DNA of 59,926 bases, from contig JAKAWV010000002.1 of NCBI GenBank assembly GCA_021827205.1, positions 1-59,926 on the forward strand. Reading direction: 5' to 3'. This stretch comes from Pseudomonadota bacterium. Lineage in GTDB: Bacteria; Pseudomonadota; Gammaproteobacteria; Xanthomonadales; Rhodanobacteraceae. Shown here one piece after another: positions 8,264 to 17,084 of this stretch. A program made the translations under genes and the position numbers. The notes under the pieces are model-generated. The model was not told the origin of the DNA and did not search any database. It saw only the letters and a program-made list of their open reading frames with translations. The number at the start of each line of letters is the position of its first letter. The stretch's first letter is position 1.

Positions 8264-9658
8264 TCAACGCGGCAGCGCCTGCAGGATCACCCGGCCGAGA
8301 CGGTCGTAATCACCCTGGTAATGGTGCCCGCCGGGCAGCGTGACCAGTCTGGCCATGCCACGCCTGGCGAGACTGTCGCAATAAGTATCGTGACCCTCGG
8401 TCTGGCCGGAGAGGCAGATCACCGGGATCCTGGTGCGCGCGATCTCCGGGTCCAGCGGCACGTTGTACTGGTGCTTGGTGGTGGTGAACCAGTCGCCGAT
8501 GTGGATATCAAACCAGCCCTCGGGATCGGGCGAGATCAGCACCTCGGCACCGACGTGCTGCTTCAGCTCCGGCGGCAGCAGGTTGTAGACCACCGGCACC
8601 ACGCCGGCGCCGAACGAGTAACCCATCAGCGTGTAGCGCGCGTCCGGGTAGCGCGCGGTGTAGGCGGCAAGGATGCGCGCCAGCGCCTGCGCGGTCTGCT
8701 GCGGGGTTTTCTTGTGCCAGAAATACTCCAGCGAGCTGAGCCCGACCACGCGCACGCCATGCGCGGACAGCACCTTGGCCACGCCCTTGTCGAGCCCCGC
8801 CCAGCCGCCGTCGCCGCTGAACATGATCACCACGCGGCCATCGGGCGTGCCCTTGGGCGCGATCTCGGTGAGCGGCAAGTCCTCCAGCTTGTCGGCGAAG
8901 GCGCCGGCGCTGAGCACCGGCTTGCGCACCAGCGCATCCAGCGCCGCCGCCAGCGCCGCGCCGTCGGCCGGCGCGCGCAGCGCGCGCCCGAATGCGACGG
9001 GCGGGCCGATTTCGTTCTTGCCGGGGCTGCCCGCGGCCAGCCACGGCAGCGGCAGCGGCGTCACCGGCGCGAAGCCGAAGACCTTGCCCTGCGTCACGGT
9101 GGCGTTGCCGGCATCGCCTTTGCAAAACGCGTGCGGCAGGGTGAACTGCCCGTCCCAGCCCAGCGTGGCCATGCCGGCGAAGGTGCCCGAGGGCGCCTGC
9201 ACGCCCAGCGCGTAGGTGAAATCGGCGCCGCCGTCGAAACCGACGATGAACGGGCGCAGGTAAGTGGGCAGGCGCAGGGTTTTCTGCATCCAGTGCGACA
9301 TCTCCTCGACGTGTCCGGCCGGGTAGCTGCACTTGCCCTCGAGCGCTTCCAGCGTTTTCAGATAGCGCGGCAGATCGACGCCGATCACCAGGCTGCCGGC
9401 CTGCTGCAGGCCGGTGGCATAGCGTGCTTCGTTGGCACCCCAGCCCGTGGTGCGCGAAAACACGATCACCGCGCGCTGCGGGATGCCGGCGGGCTGGTAC
9501 ACGCGCACCGGCCCGAACAGCCCGTAGTTGATCAGGTGCGCGCCGTAAGTGGCATCGGCGATCGGCGGCGGCGCGGCGTGCGCGCGTGGGATGACCGCGA
9601 CGCCAGCCAGCGACAGCAACAGGACAGCGGGCAACAGGACGGAGCGAAGCTTGCGCAT
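8264..9658 (-). CDS. AcvB/VirJ-family periplasmic serine hydrolase
   Basis: This encodes 464 residues with a Sec signal peptide ending near AHA-APP (residue 28). Two alpha/beta-hydrolase-like halves follow. The C-terminal VirJ half carries the motif FSGDGGWAGLD (residues 280-290), the nucleophile elbow GYSFG (S348), ISPDPEGW, and the final His in GGHHYQGDY (H445). Members of this family, such as Agrobacterium AcvB, hydrolyse aminoacylated phosphatidylglycerol in the periplasm and counteract MprF/LpiA. In alpha-proteobacteria acvB and lpiA form an operon; here the partner genes are convergent instead. The start lies only three bases after the pepP stop, so it is probably transcribed with ygfB-pepP. 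Confidence 0.88.
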   Translation of the reverse strand: MRKLRSVLLPAVLLLSLAGVAVIPRAHAAPPPIADATYGAHLINYGLFGPVRVYQPAGIPQRAVIVFSRTTGWGANEARYATGLQQAGSLVIGVDLPRYLKTLEALEGKCSYPAGHVEEMSHWMQKTLRLPTYLRPFIVGFDGGADFTYALGVQAPSGTFAGMATLGWDGQFTLPHAFCKGDAGNATVTQGKVFGFAPVTPLPLPWLAAGSPGKNEIGPPVAFGRALRAPADGAALAAALDALVRKPVLSAGAFADKLEDLPLTEIAPKGTPDGRVVIMFSGDGGWAGLDKGVAKVLSAHGVRVVGLSSLEYFWHKKTPQQTAQALARILAAYTARYPDARYTLMGYSFGAGVVPVVYNLLPPELKQHVGAEVLISPDPEGWFDIHIGDWFTTTKHQYNVPLDPEIARTRIPVICLSGQTEGHDTYCDSLARRGMARLVTLPGGHHYQGDYDRLGRVILQALPR

Positions 9659-9661
9659 GAT

Positions 9662-11020
9662 TCAGACTCGGAGAGTGGCAGTGGGTGAGTGGGGCGGACG
9701 CGCGGAGGCCAAGGCATCTTCCAGTACATCAGGATCCTTGGGCAGGGCCGCGGTCAGCACCTCGGCGCCCGTCGCGGTGACCACGACATCATCCTCGATG
9801 CGGATGCCGGTGCCGCGATAACGCGGCGGGGCCGCGCGTTCATCCGGCGCCACGTACACCCCGGGTTCGACCGTGAGCACCATGCCGGGTTCCAGCAGGC
9901 GCGGCTCACCATGGATGCGGTAGTCGCCGGCGTCGTGTACATCCAGACCCAACCAATGCCCGGTCTTGTGCGGGAAATAGCGCCGGTAGCTGCCGCTGGC
10001 CAGCGCTTGCGCCGGGGTGCCCTTGAGCAGGCCCAGCGCGCACAGGCCTTCGATGAGCACGTCGCGCGCGGCCTGATGAAAAGCCTCCCAGTCCCGCCCG
10101 GGGCGAATCACGGCCAGCGCCGCGCGCTGCGCGTCCAGCACCAGTTGATACAAGGCGCGCTGCGCCGGGTTGAAACGCCCGTTCACCGGCAGCGTGCGGG
10201 TGATGTCCGAGGCATAGCCCTGCCATTCGGCGCCGGCATCCAGCAGCAGCAAGTCGCCGTCACGCAGCAACGCGTCATTGCGCGCGTAGTGCAGCACGCA
10301 GGCATTGCGCCCGCCGGCGACGATCGGCGGATAGCTGGGCAGCGCACCGGCGCGGCGCAGCGCGTGCACGAAATCGGCCTCGATGGTGAACTCGGGCGCG
10401 CCCGGCGCCAGCGCCGCCCACGCGACGCGGTGCGCATCCACGCCGATGCTGGCGGCGTGGCGCAGCAAGCCCAGCTCGGCCGGCGATTTGAACAGGCGCA
10501 GCTCGTGCAGCAAATGCCCCAGCGCCAGCATTTCCTGCGGCGCCTGCGCCACGCCCTGGGTAGCGCGCAGGCGCCGCAGCCAGGCCAGCAGTTGCGCATC
10601 GAACGCGGCCTCGCGGCCGAAGTGGCAGTACAGCCGTGCGCGGCCTTCGAGCATGCCGGGCAGGATGTCGTCGATGTCGGCGACGGGAAACGCGTCGTCG
10701 AGGCCCAGCTCGCGCACCGCGCCCTCCGGGCCGCGCCACGCGCCGTCCCAGCGCTCCTGCGCGGGCTCGCGCTCGCGGCAGAACAGCACGCTCTGCCCGG
10801 CACGGCGACCGGGCAGCAGCGCCAGCACCGCGGCGGGCTCGTCAAATCCGGTGAGGTACAGGAAATCGGAATCCTGACGGTATGGCCACGTGGTGTCGCC
10901 ATTGCGCAAGCGCGGCGGCGCGGCGGCCAGCAGGATGGCGGCATCGGCGCCGGCCATGCGCATCAGCTCGCGGCGCCGGCGCGCGTATTCGCGCGCGCCG
11001 ATCGGGCGCGCGGCGCTCAT
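9662..11020 (-). CDS. pepP: Xaa-Pro aminopeptidase
   Basis: This 452-residue cytosolic metallopeptidase removes N-terminal residues preceding proline. It has the creatinase-like N-domain followed by the pita-bread fold. All five dinuclear-metal ligands are in place: D261 (LLDAGAEW), D272 (SDITRTLP), H355 (KTGHWLGLDVHD), E385 (TVEPGVYV) and E409 (GIRIEDDVV). Its ATG overlaps the ygfB stop by four bases, so the two are translationally coupled as in enterobacteria. The ubiH/ubiI genes that follow pepP in E. coli are absent; the AcvB/VirJ gene takes that place. Confidence 0.96.
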   Translation of the reverse strand: MSAARPIGAREYARRRRELMRMAGADAAILLAAAPPRLRNGDTTWPYRQDSDFLYLTGFDEPAAVLALLPGRRAGQSVLFCREREPAQERWDGAWRGPEGAVRELGLDDAFPVADIDDILPGMLEGRARLYCHFGREAAFDAQLLAWLRRLRATQGVAQAPQEMLALGHLLHELRLFKSPAELGLLRHAASIGVDAHRVAWAALAPGAPEFTIEADFVHALRRAGALPSYPPIVAGGRNACVLHYARNDALLRDGDLLLLDAGAEWQGYASDITRTLPVNGRFNPAQRALYQLVLDAQRAALAVIRPGRDWEAFHQAARDVLIEGLCALGLLKGTPAQALASGSYRRYFPHKTGHWLGLDVHDAGDYRIHGEPRLLEPGMVLTVEPGVYVAPDERAAPPRYRGTGIRIEDDVVVTATGAEVLTAALPKDPDVLEDALASARPPHSPTATLRV

Positions 11021-11562
11021 GCCCCGGCGCGATCCACGTCGGCACCCAGCTCGACGTGCACCAGCATCACGCCGATGCGCACGAACTCGACCAGCTCGGC
11101 CAATGCCTGCAGATCGTCGGCATCGGCGTCCGGCGCCACCGGGCCGGCGGCAAGCGCGGCGAAGGCGTGCAGTACTTCGTCGACATCCGCGGACAGACGC
11201 CGACCCGCACCGGCGCCGGCCAGGCCCAATCCTTCGAGAAATCCGCGACAGAAGTCCACCAGCGCCTCGGCCTGATCCTGCGGCGGCTGCTCGGCGTCGG
11301 GCAGCAGCGGCACGTAGCCCAGCTCTGGATCGGCCAGCGACTTCTGCGTGTCGGCCAGACAGGCGCGTGCCGCGGCACGCAGCGCATCCGCCGCACTTCC
11401 GGCAATATCATCCAATAGCACATCCAGCTCGCGCAGGGCCGGCTCCGGCGCCAGCGCGCAGGCCAGGGCGGTGATGCTGCCATGCAACTCGCTGGCGCTT
11501 GCGGGCGCGCGCGCGGCGCTCAAGGCTTGGCTCAATGCGAGGTAATCGGGGGCGGTGGTCAT
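11017..11562 (-). CDS. ygfB: YgfB/YecA-family (UPF0149) protein
   Basis: This encodes 181 residues from the ATG at 11562 (MTTAPDYLALSQAL); an upstream in-frame ATG at 11601 gives an unlike N-terminal tail. Family features are the ELHGSITALACA motif, the CRGFLEGLGLAG segment and an acidic all-helical C-terminus (ELVEFVRIGVMLVHVEL). YgfB proteins are small acidic helical proteins; in Pseudomonas one member modulates an anti-activator controlling ampC. The molecular role here is unknown. It is first in the ygfB-pepP unit, and its upstream neighbour is the divergent c-di-GMP gene rather than zapA. Confidence 0.9.
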   Translation of the reverse strand: MTTAPDYLALSQALSAARAPASASELHGSITALACALAPEPALRELDVLLDDIAGSAADALRAAARACLADTQKSLADPELGYVPLLPDAEQPPQDQAEALVDFCRGFLEGLGLAGAGAGRRLSADVDEVLHAFAALAAGPVAPDADADDLQALAELVEFVRIGVMLVHVELGADVDRAGA

Positions 11563-11678
11563 GCGGGTGCGACATCCACGGGGGCGGTGCAGACGCGCCA
11601 TGGCGGGGCGCGTTGATCAGCCTAGCCGCTTGCCCGGGGATTGCCTACACTCGGCGCATCGGGGGAGATCGGATCGTC

Positions 11679-14600
11679 ATGTCGGCAGGTTCTACGCATG
11701 CCTTGCACGCTCTGGCTCTCACGCTGGGGTTAGGTGTGTTGCTGCTGGCGCCGCGTGGTCACACGCAAGCAGCGGTACCGGTGCGTCACACGGTGGCGAT
11801 CACGCACTACTACTTTGAGCATATCGGCGCCAACGACGGTCTGCAGCAATCGGGCATCAGCAGTATTTACCAGGATGCCGAAGGCTTCATCTGGATTGCC
11901 GCGCCCTCGGGCCTGTACCGCTTCGACGGCCATCGCCTGCTGGCCTTTCCCGATTTCATGCGCCGGCGCGGCAGCAGCCCCGCGGCGATCACCGACATCG
12001 CCGGCGCCGGCGCCGGGCGGCTGTGGCTCTCCACGGCCGCTTTCACGCGCGATGCGGGCGGACCCAACATCATACTGTTCGATCCCACGCGTGGCCCGCA
12101 ACCGTTGCCACCCGGACTGCTGGCGCCCGGCCCGGGGGCATCGCTGCTCGGGCTGCCCCACGCGCGCCTGTTGATGTCCGGCCCCGCCGGCGTGAGCTTG
12201 TGGGACGCCGGTCAGTCACGCCTGCACACGCTGTGGCAAGCGCCCGCGCAGAGCGAAGGCAGTCATGCGCTGACCCTGTGCGGCAAGAACACCGCCTATG
12301 CGCTGGCCGATGGCAATTTGCTGCGTGTGAATCTGGCGCAGCCAGCGGCGGTCGCGCTGGCATTGCCTGACAATGCCAGCGGCAGCGGCCAGGCTCTGCT
12401 GTGCACGCATCATGGCCGACTGCTGCTGGGCACCAAGGCGGGCCTGTTCGCGCCGACTTCCGCCGGCGGCTGGTCGCGTCTGTGGCCCGGGACGGCCGCA
12501 GCGGCCGCGGGCGTGGCAGCGTTGGCCGAGGATGCTAGCGGCGCGCTGTGGATCGCGCCCGATTCCGGCGGCCTGCTGCGCCTTGCCGGCGACCAGATCC
12601 AGCGCGTGCCCTCGCGCCACGGCGTGCGTGGCGACCTGCCTCCGGGCGTGCTACGCCAACTGCTGGTCAGCCGCGACGACACGCTGTGGGCCATCGCCGG
12701 TGCGGCGGGCGTGGTCTATACCGATCCGCACGGCACGCGCTTTCAGTCGGTCACCGTGCCCGATCGCAACGACCCCGAGGATCGTGCCAACTTCATCCGT
12801 GCACTGGCCCCGGACGGTGACAGCAGCGTGTGGGTGGGCTCGCACGCCGGGCTGATGCTGTACGACGCGCGCACGCAAACATTGAACGATTACACCGCGC
12901 TGCTGCTGCCGGCACTGGCGGCCGAAGCGCCGCGACCGCCGCAGCCGGGAGCGCCCGCGGTGGATGGGCTGGCCGTGGAAGGCATCGTGCGCGAGCCAGC
13001 CAGCGGCCTGCTGTGGTTGGCGACCAGCGCCGGTCTGTTGCGGTTCGATCCGGCCACCGGCGTGGCGCAGCCCGCCTACCGCAGCGACCCCGACAATCCG
13101 GCACCGGGGCAGTGGTTGTATACGGTCTGGCAGGCGCCCGACGGTACGTTATGGCTGGCCGGCGCGGTGCGCGGCGTGGCGCGCTGGCGGCCCGGCATGA
13201 CTGCGCCGCAGTGGCTGCCCGCGCCACCTGGCAAAACGACATTTCCGCATGCGATGGGTTTCGCTGCAGCCAGCAACGGCGGTGTGTGGATCGCTAGCAA
13301 CGGTGATCTGCTGCTATGGCAACACGGCCAGTTGCACGTGTTCCACCATCAGCCCGGACAGGCCGACAGCCTCGGCAATGACGAGGTGATCAGCCTGACA
13401 CGCAGCGCCGACGGCACGCTGTGGGTGGGTACCGGCGACGGCCTTGATCGCCTGCTCGGCACCGGCGGCGGGCAGGCGCGCTTCCAGCACTATGGCCTGC
13501 GCCAGGGCCTGCCGGACAGCGTCATCTACTGCCTGGTCGAGCAGCCGCGTGGCACGCTGTGGGTCGGCACCAACCTCGGCATCGCCTCACTGGATACCGG
13601 CAACGGCCGTATCGTGCGCTATGGCCGGCGCGACGGCATCAACGGCATGGAGTCGAACGCCGGCACCTGCACGCGCCTGCAGGACGGCGGCATCGCCTTC
13701 GGCGGCCCCGAAGGCTTCGTCATCGGCGCGGCCTCGCGCAAGCCGTCCGATCTGCCCAACACCGTGCGACTGACCGCACTGCGCATCGGCGATGAGGGTG
13801 AGCGTGTGCCGCCGCGCGACGGCAGCCTGCGCGTGGCGCTGGGCCAACCGGTGCGCATTCAATTCGCCAGCCTCGACTATCGCCACCCCGCGGCGGGCCT
13901 GTACCGCTATCGCCTGCTCGGCCGTGGTACACGCTGGAGCGCGCCGGCGCCGACGCACGGGGTGTCCTATGTCGATCTCGACGCCGGCCGCTACACCTTC
14001 GAGGTCGCCGCCAGCACCGGCACCATGACCACGCCGCCGGTGCGTCTGGCCATCATCGTCGTGCCGCCGTGGTGGGACAGCCCGGCGATGCGCGCGCTGT
14101 ATGCGTTGCTGGCCGGTGGTGGGGTGCTGCTGCTGATCGGCATGACCTGGAGCCGGCGCCGTACCGAGCGCCGCTATCGACTGGACAGCGCCGCGCGCGA
14201 AGAGCGCCTGAAGCTGGCGCTATGGGGCTCTGGCGATGCGCTGTGGGAACTGGATTTGCAGCGCGGCGTGCTGCACCGCATGGGCGATCTGCACTTGCTG
14301 GGCGGGCCGCGCGAGGATGTGCTCACCATCGAAGACTGGCGCCGCTACGCGGTGCATCCCGACGATCTGCCGCAACTTGAGCAGACCCTCGCCGAGCACC
14401 TCGCTGGACACACGCCATTCTACGAATCCGAGCATCGCCTGCGCGGCGCCGATGGTCAGTGGATCTGGATTCGCGCGCGCGGCAAGGTCAGCGAATCCGA
14501 CGCCGAGGGCCGGCCGCTGCGCGTGATCGGCACCTCGCGCGACATCGGCAGCGAGCTGGCGCGCGAGCGCGAGCGCTCGATCGCGGATCTGGTGGTGCGC

Positions 14601-16259
14601 TCCATGGGCGAGGCGGTCGCGGTCACCGACGCACGGATGCGCTTCGTCGCGGTCAACCCGGCGTTCACACGCATGACCGGATACACCGGGCAGGATATCC
14701 TCGGGCAACCCTCCAGTCTGCTCGACAGCCCGGACCAGCCCGAGGCGTTCGTGCAGGTGCACGCCAAACTCGAAAGCAGCGGCCACTTTAGCGGCGAGCT
14801 GTGGCAGCGCAAGCGCGATGGCGAGCCCATCTTGTGCCGCATCGAAATCAACGAGATCCGCGACGGTCATGGTCAGCGCACGCACTTCGTCGCCGTGCTC
14901 ACCGATGTCACCGCGCGCCGCCGCGCCGAGCAGGAGTTGCACTACCTCGCCAACTACGACCCGCTGACCGGCCTGCCCAACCGCACCTTGCTCACCGAGC
15001 GCCTCGGCGATGCCATTCTGCGCGCGCGTCAGATGGGGCGTCTGGTGGCGGTGTTGTTCGTCGATCTGGACCGCTTCAAGCACGTCAATGACGCGCACGG
15101 CCACAGCGTCGGCGATCGCGTGCTGCAGGCGGCCGGGCGCCGCCTGCGCGCCGTGGTGCGCGACGATGACACCGTCGCGCGCCTCGGCGGCGATGAGTTC
15201 ACCGTGGTGCTGGAGCGCGTGGCGCAAACCCGTGATGCCGAGGACATCGCGCAAAAGCTGCTGGAGGTGTTCGCCGAACCGATGGACCTCGGTGAGGGGC
15301 GCGAGGCACAGATTTCGCTCTCGATCGGCATCGCGCTCTACCCCTTGCACGGCCTGGCACCCACTGACCTGCTCAAGTACGCCGACATCGCCATGTACCG
15401 CGCCAAGGAACGCGGCCGCAATACGTACGCCGTGTACACCGAGGCGCTGGACACCGAGGTGCGCCAACGCGCTGATTTGATCGCGGCGCTGCAACGCGCG
15501 CTCAAGCGCGAAGAACTGCACTTGGTATACCAGCCCAAGCTGAACCTGGCCGAGAACCGCATCACCGGCGTCGAGGCGCTGCTGCGCTGGCACAGCGAGG
15601 AGTTCGGCAGCATCCCGCCCTCGCTGTTCATTCCGCTGGCCGAGGAAATCGGTCTGATCAGCACGCTCGGCGAGTTCGTGATCGAGCGCGCCTGCGCCGA
15701 ACTGGCTGCATGGCGCGCAGCCGGACTCACGGACGTGACCATGGCGGTCAACCTGTCCGCGGCGCAACTCGCGCGCGGTGACATCAGCGGCTATCTGTTC
15801 GAGACGCTGGCGCGCCACGCCATCGCCCCCGAGCTGCTGGAGCTGGAGTTGACCGAAAGCATGCTGATGCAGGATCCGGAGCGCGCGCGTGCCCTTCTGG
15901 AGGCCATCAACAACGTCGGCGTCACCCTGGCCATCGATGACTTCGGCACCGGCTATTCGTCGCTGGCCTACCTGCAGCGCCTGCCGCTGGACACCCTCAA
16001 GATCGATCAAACCTTCGTCGCCAAACTCACCCTGAGCGTCGACGACGAAACCATCCTCAGCACCATCGTGCTGATGGCACACGCGCTGGGACTGAACGTG
16101 GTGGCCGAAGGCGTGGAAACGCCCGAGCAGCTCGAATACCTGCGCGAGAAGGATTGCGACGAAGTGCAGGGTTATCTGCTCGCGCAACCCATGCCCGGGC
16201 CGGCGTGCCTGGCGTTCATCCAGCAACACCGCGCACAGCGCGCGGCGCAACGCAACTGA
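11679..16259 (+). CDS. Membrane c-di-GMP protein: beta-propeller sensor, PAS domains, GGDEF and EAL
   Basis: This encodes 1526 residues. The start at 11679 follows GGGGGAGA by about 11 bases. In order: signal peptide (to about TQA, residue 31); two seven-bladed Reg_prop propellers with many repeats such as GFIWIAAPSGLYRFDG and GTLWVGTNLGIASLD; a Y_Y_Y domain before the single membrane helix at about 803-823; a PAS_3-like domain (from LKLALWGSGDALWEL); a second PAS (VAVNPAFTRMTGY); GGDEF (intact GGDEF at 1170-1174); and EAL (E1299-A-L, TESMLM, DDFGTGYSS, EGVET). Both catalytic signatures look complete, so it may make or break c-di-GMP. The periplasmic propeller probably senses a ligand that is not identifiable here. 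It lacks a histidine kinase domain. Confidence 0.95.
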   Translation: MSAGSTHALHALALTLGLGVLLLAPRGHTQAAVPVRHTVAITHYYFEHIGANDGLQQSGISSIYQDAEGFIWIAAPSGLYRFDGHRLLAFPDFMRRRGSSPAAITDIAGAGAGRLWLSTAAFTRDAGGPNIILFDPTRGPQPLPPGLLAPGPGASLLGLPHARLLMSGPAGVSLWDAGQSRLHTLWQAPAQSEGSHALTLCGKNTAYALADGNLLRVNLAQPAAVALALPDNASGSGQALLCTHHGRLLLGTKAGLFAPTSAGGWSRLWPGTAAAAAGVAALAEDASGALWIAPDSGGLLRLAGDQIQRVPSRHGVRGDLPPGVLRQLLVSRDDTLWAIAGAAGVVYTDPHGTRFQSVTVPDRNDPEDRANFIRALAPDGDSSVWVGSHAGLMLYDARTQTLNDYTALLLPALAAEAPRPPQPGAPAVDGLAVEGIVREPASGLLWLATSAGLLRFDPATGVAQPAYRSDPDNPAPGQWLYTVWQAPDGTLWLAGAVRGVARWRPGMTAPQWLPAPPGKTTFPHAMGFAAASNGGVWIASNGDLLLWQHGQLHVFHHQPGQADSLGNDEVISLTRSADGTLWVGTGDGLDRLLGTGGGQARFQHYGLRQGLPDSVIYCLVEQPRGTLWVGTNLGIASLDTGNGRIVRYGRRDGINGMESNAGTCTRLQDGGIAFGGPEGFVIGAASRKPSDLPNTVRLTALRIGDEGERVPPRDGSLRVALGQPVRIQFASLDYRHPAAGLYRYRLLGRGTRWSAPAPTHGVSYVDLDAGRYTFEVAASTGTMTTPPVRLAIIVVPPWWDSPAMRALYALLAGGGVLLLIGMTWSRRRTERRYRLDSAAREERLKLALWGSGDALWELDLQRGVLHRMGDLHLLGGPREDVLTIEDWRRYAVHPDDLPQLEQTLAEHLAGHTPFYESEHRLRGADGQWIWIRARGKVSESDAEGRPLRVIGTSRDIGSELARERERSIADLVVRSMGEAVAVTDARMRFVAVNPAFTRMTGYTGQDILGQPSSLLDSPDQPEAFVQVHAKLESSGHFSGELWQRKRDGEPILCRIEINEIRDGHGQRTHFVAVLTDVTARRRAEQELHYLANYDPLTGLPNRTLLTERLGDAILRARQMGRLVAVLFVDLDRFKHVNDAHGHSVGDRVLQAAGRRLRAVVRDDDTVARLGGDEFTVVLERVAQTRDAEDIAQKLLEVFAEPMDLGEGREAQISLSIGIALYPLHGLAPTDLLKYADIAMYRAKERGRNTYAVYTEALDTEVRQRADLIAALQRALKREELHLVYQPKLNLAENRITGVEALLRWHSEEFGSIPPSLFIPLAEEIGLISTLGEFVIERACAELAAWRAAGLTDVTMAVNLSAAQLARGDISGYLFETLARHAIAPELLELELTESMLMQDPERARALLEAINNVGVTLAIDDFGTGYSSLAYLQRLPLDTLKIDQTFVAKLTLSVDDETILSTIVLMAHALGLNVVAEGVETPEQLEYLREKDCDEVQGYLLAQPMPGPACLAFIQQHRAQRAAQRN

Positions 16260-16284
16260 GCGTCCCATCCACGTACGGTCAACC

Positions 16285-16293
16285 TGCTAAAGT
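16285..16293 (+). promoter_or_regulatory. Extended -10 promoter for the ZapB-like/zapA genes
   Basis: TGCTAAAGT is an extended -10 (TGnTAAAGT) with no good -35. The predicted start point falls at about 16300, the A of the next ATG, so the transcript may be leaderless. The same TGCTAnnnT form occurs before 6S RNA, coaD and pntAA. Confidence 0.45.
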
Positions 16294-16299
16294 CGCGCC

Positions 16300-16530
16300 A
16301 TGCCGCCCGCCGATCCGATCCGCGCCGAACTGGAAACCCTGCATGCGCTGGTCGAGCGTGCGCTGCAACAGCAGCACCGCCTGGCCGATGAGAACCGCAG
16401 CCTGCGCCACAGCCAGGAACAGCTCGCCACTGATCGCGCCAGTCTGGTGGCGCGCAACGATACGGCGCGCACGCGCATTGAAGCGATGATCCAGCGCTTG
16501 CGCGCGCTGGAGCAGCCGCCGCAGGCTTGA
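16300..16530 (+). CDS. ZapB-like coiled-coil protein (TIGR02449-type)
   Basis: This 76-residue protein is almost wholly one coiled coil (heptads across residues 8-70, e.g. LHALVERALQQQHRLADENR). It is hydrophilic, with no cysteine, and matches the small TIGR02449-type proteins that sit just before zapA in many xanthomonads and pseudomonads. By position and fold it may act with ZapA at the division ring, as ZapB does in E. coli; that function is inferred. Four bases separate its stop from zapA. No Shine-Dalgarno is evident and the promoter lies right at the ATG. Confidence 0.82.
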   Translation: MPPADPIRAELETLHALVERALQQQHRLADENRSLRHSQEQLATDRASLVARNDTARTRIEAMIQRLRALEQPPQA

Positions 16531-16534
16531 ATCG

Positions 16535-16828
16535 ATGAATACTGTCCCGGTCACCGTCCGCCTGCTCGACCGCGAGTTTCTGGTCAGCTGCACCGAGGAA
16601 GAACGCACCGGCCTCGCCGCCGCGGCCAACCTGCTTGATCAGAAAATGCGCGAACTGCGTGGCGCGACCCGTACCGTCGGTTTTGATCGCATCGCGGTGC
16701 TCGCGGCACTGAGCCTGACCCACGACCTGGTGCAGTTGCGCGAGCGCCACGCCGAGCGCGAGCGCGAGCTAGCGCACAGCCTCGGGCTGCTGCGGCGCAA
16801 ACTGGAAGCGGCGCTGCCGGATAGTTGA
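16535..16828 (+). CDS. zapA: Cell division protein ZapA
   Basis: This 97-residue protein binds and bundles FtsZ filaments at midcell. It has the ZapA N-terminal strand pattern VTVRLLDREFLVSCTEEE, then AANLLDQKMRELR and the helical C-terminal region that forms the tetramer coiled coil. Length is typical. It is followed by 6S RNA and fau, the classical gammaproteobacterial order. No separate terminator is visible between zapA and the 6S promoter. Confidence 0.93.
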   Translation: MNTVPVTVRLLDREFLVSCTEEERTGLAAAANLLDQKMRELRGATRTVGFDRIAVLAALSLTHDLVQLRERHAERERELAHSLGLLRRKLEAALPDS

Positions 16829-16864
16829 GTACGCCTCGCGAAAACGCCAAATACCTGTCGGCAC

Positions 16865-16873
16865 TGCTAGAAT
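16865..16873 (+). promoter_or_regulatory. Promoter of 6S RNA
   Basis: TGCTAGAAT gives an extended -10 (TAGAAT at 16868-16873). The predicted start is near 16880, agreeing with the 5' end inferred from the 6S RNA closing stem. The -35 region around 16845 is poor. Confidence 0.55.
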
Positions 16874-16880
16874 CCCGAGT

Positions 16881-17071
16881 GCGTTCCCTGCGGTGTCCGG
16901 CAGCATGCTATTAGCATTTGCCTTGCTCCTATTGAACGACCCCGGGTCGGTAAAATGGCTTCCCCATGTGCATGTCCGCCACGCGCGGAAAGCCTGAACG
17001 GTCGCCTGAGCCCTCCCACCTGATCCCTGGGATCAAGGTCGCCTGGCGTGCACCGGCATCGCGGAGAACGC
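16881..17071 (+). ncRNA. ssrS: 6S RNA
   Basis: 6S RNA binds the sigma-70 RNA polymerase holoenzyme by mimicking an open promoter. Its 5' end GCGTTCCCTGCGGTGTCCG pairs with the 3' end CGGCATCGCGGAGAACGC to form the closing stem. Between them are the two arms and the central bubble expected of 6S RNA (about 190 nt). The position between zapA and fau is the conserved synteny for ssrS. Ends are set by the closing stem and may be off by a few bases. The fau start codon lies just after the 3' end, so a read-through transcript probably carries fau. Confidence 0.87.
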
Positions 17072-17084
17072 ACCCTTGCCTTTC

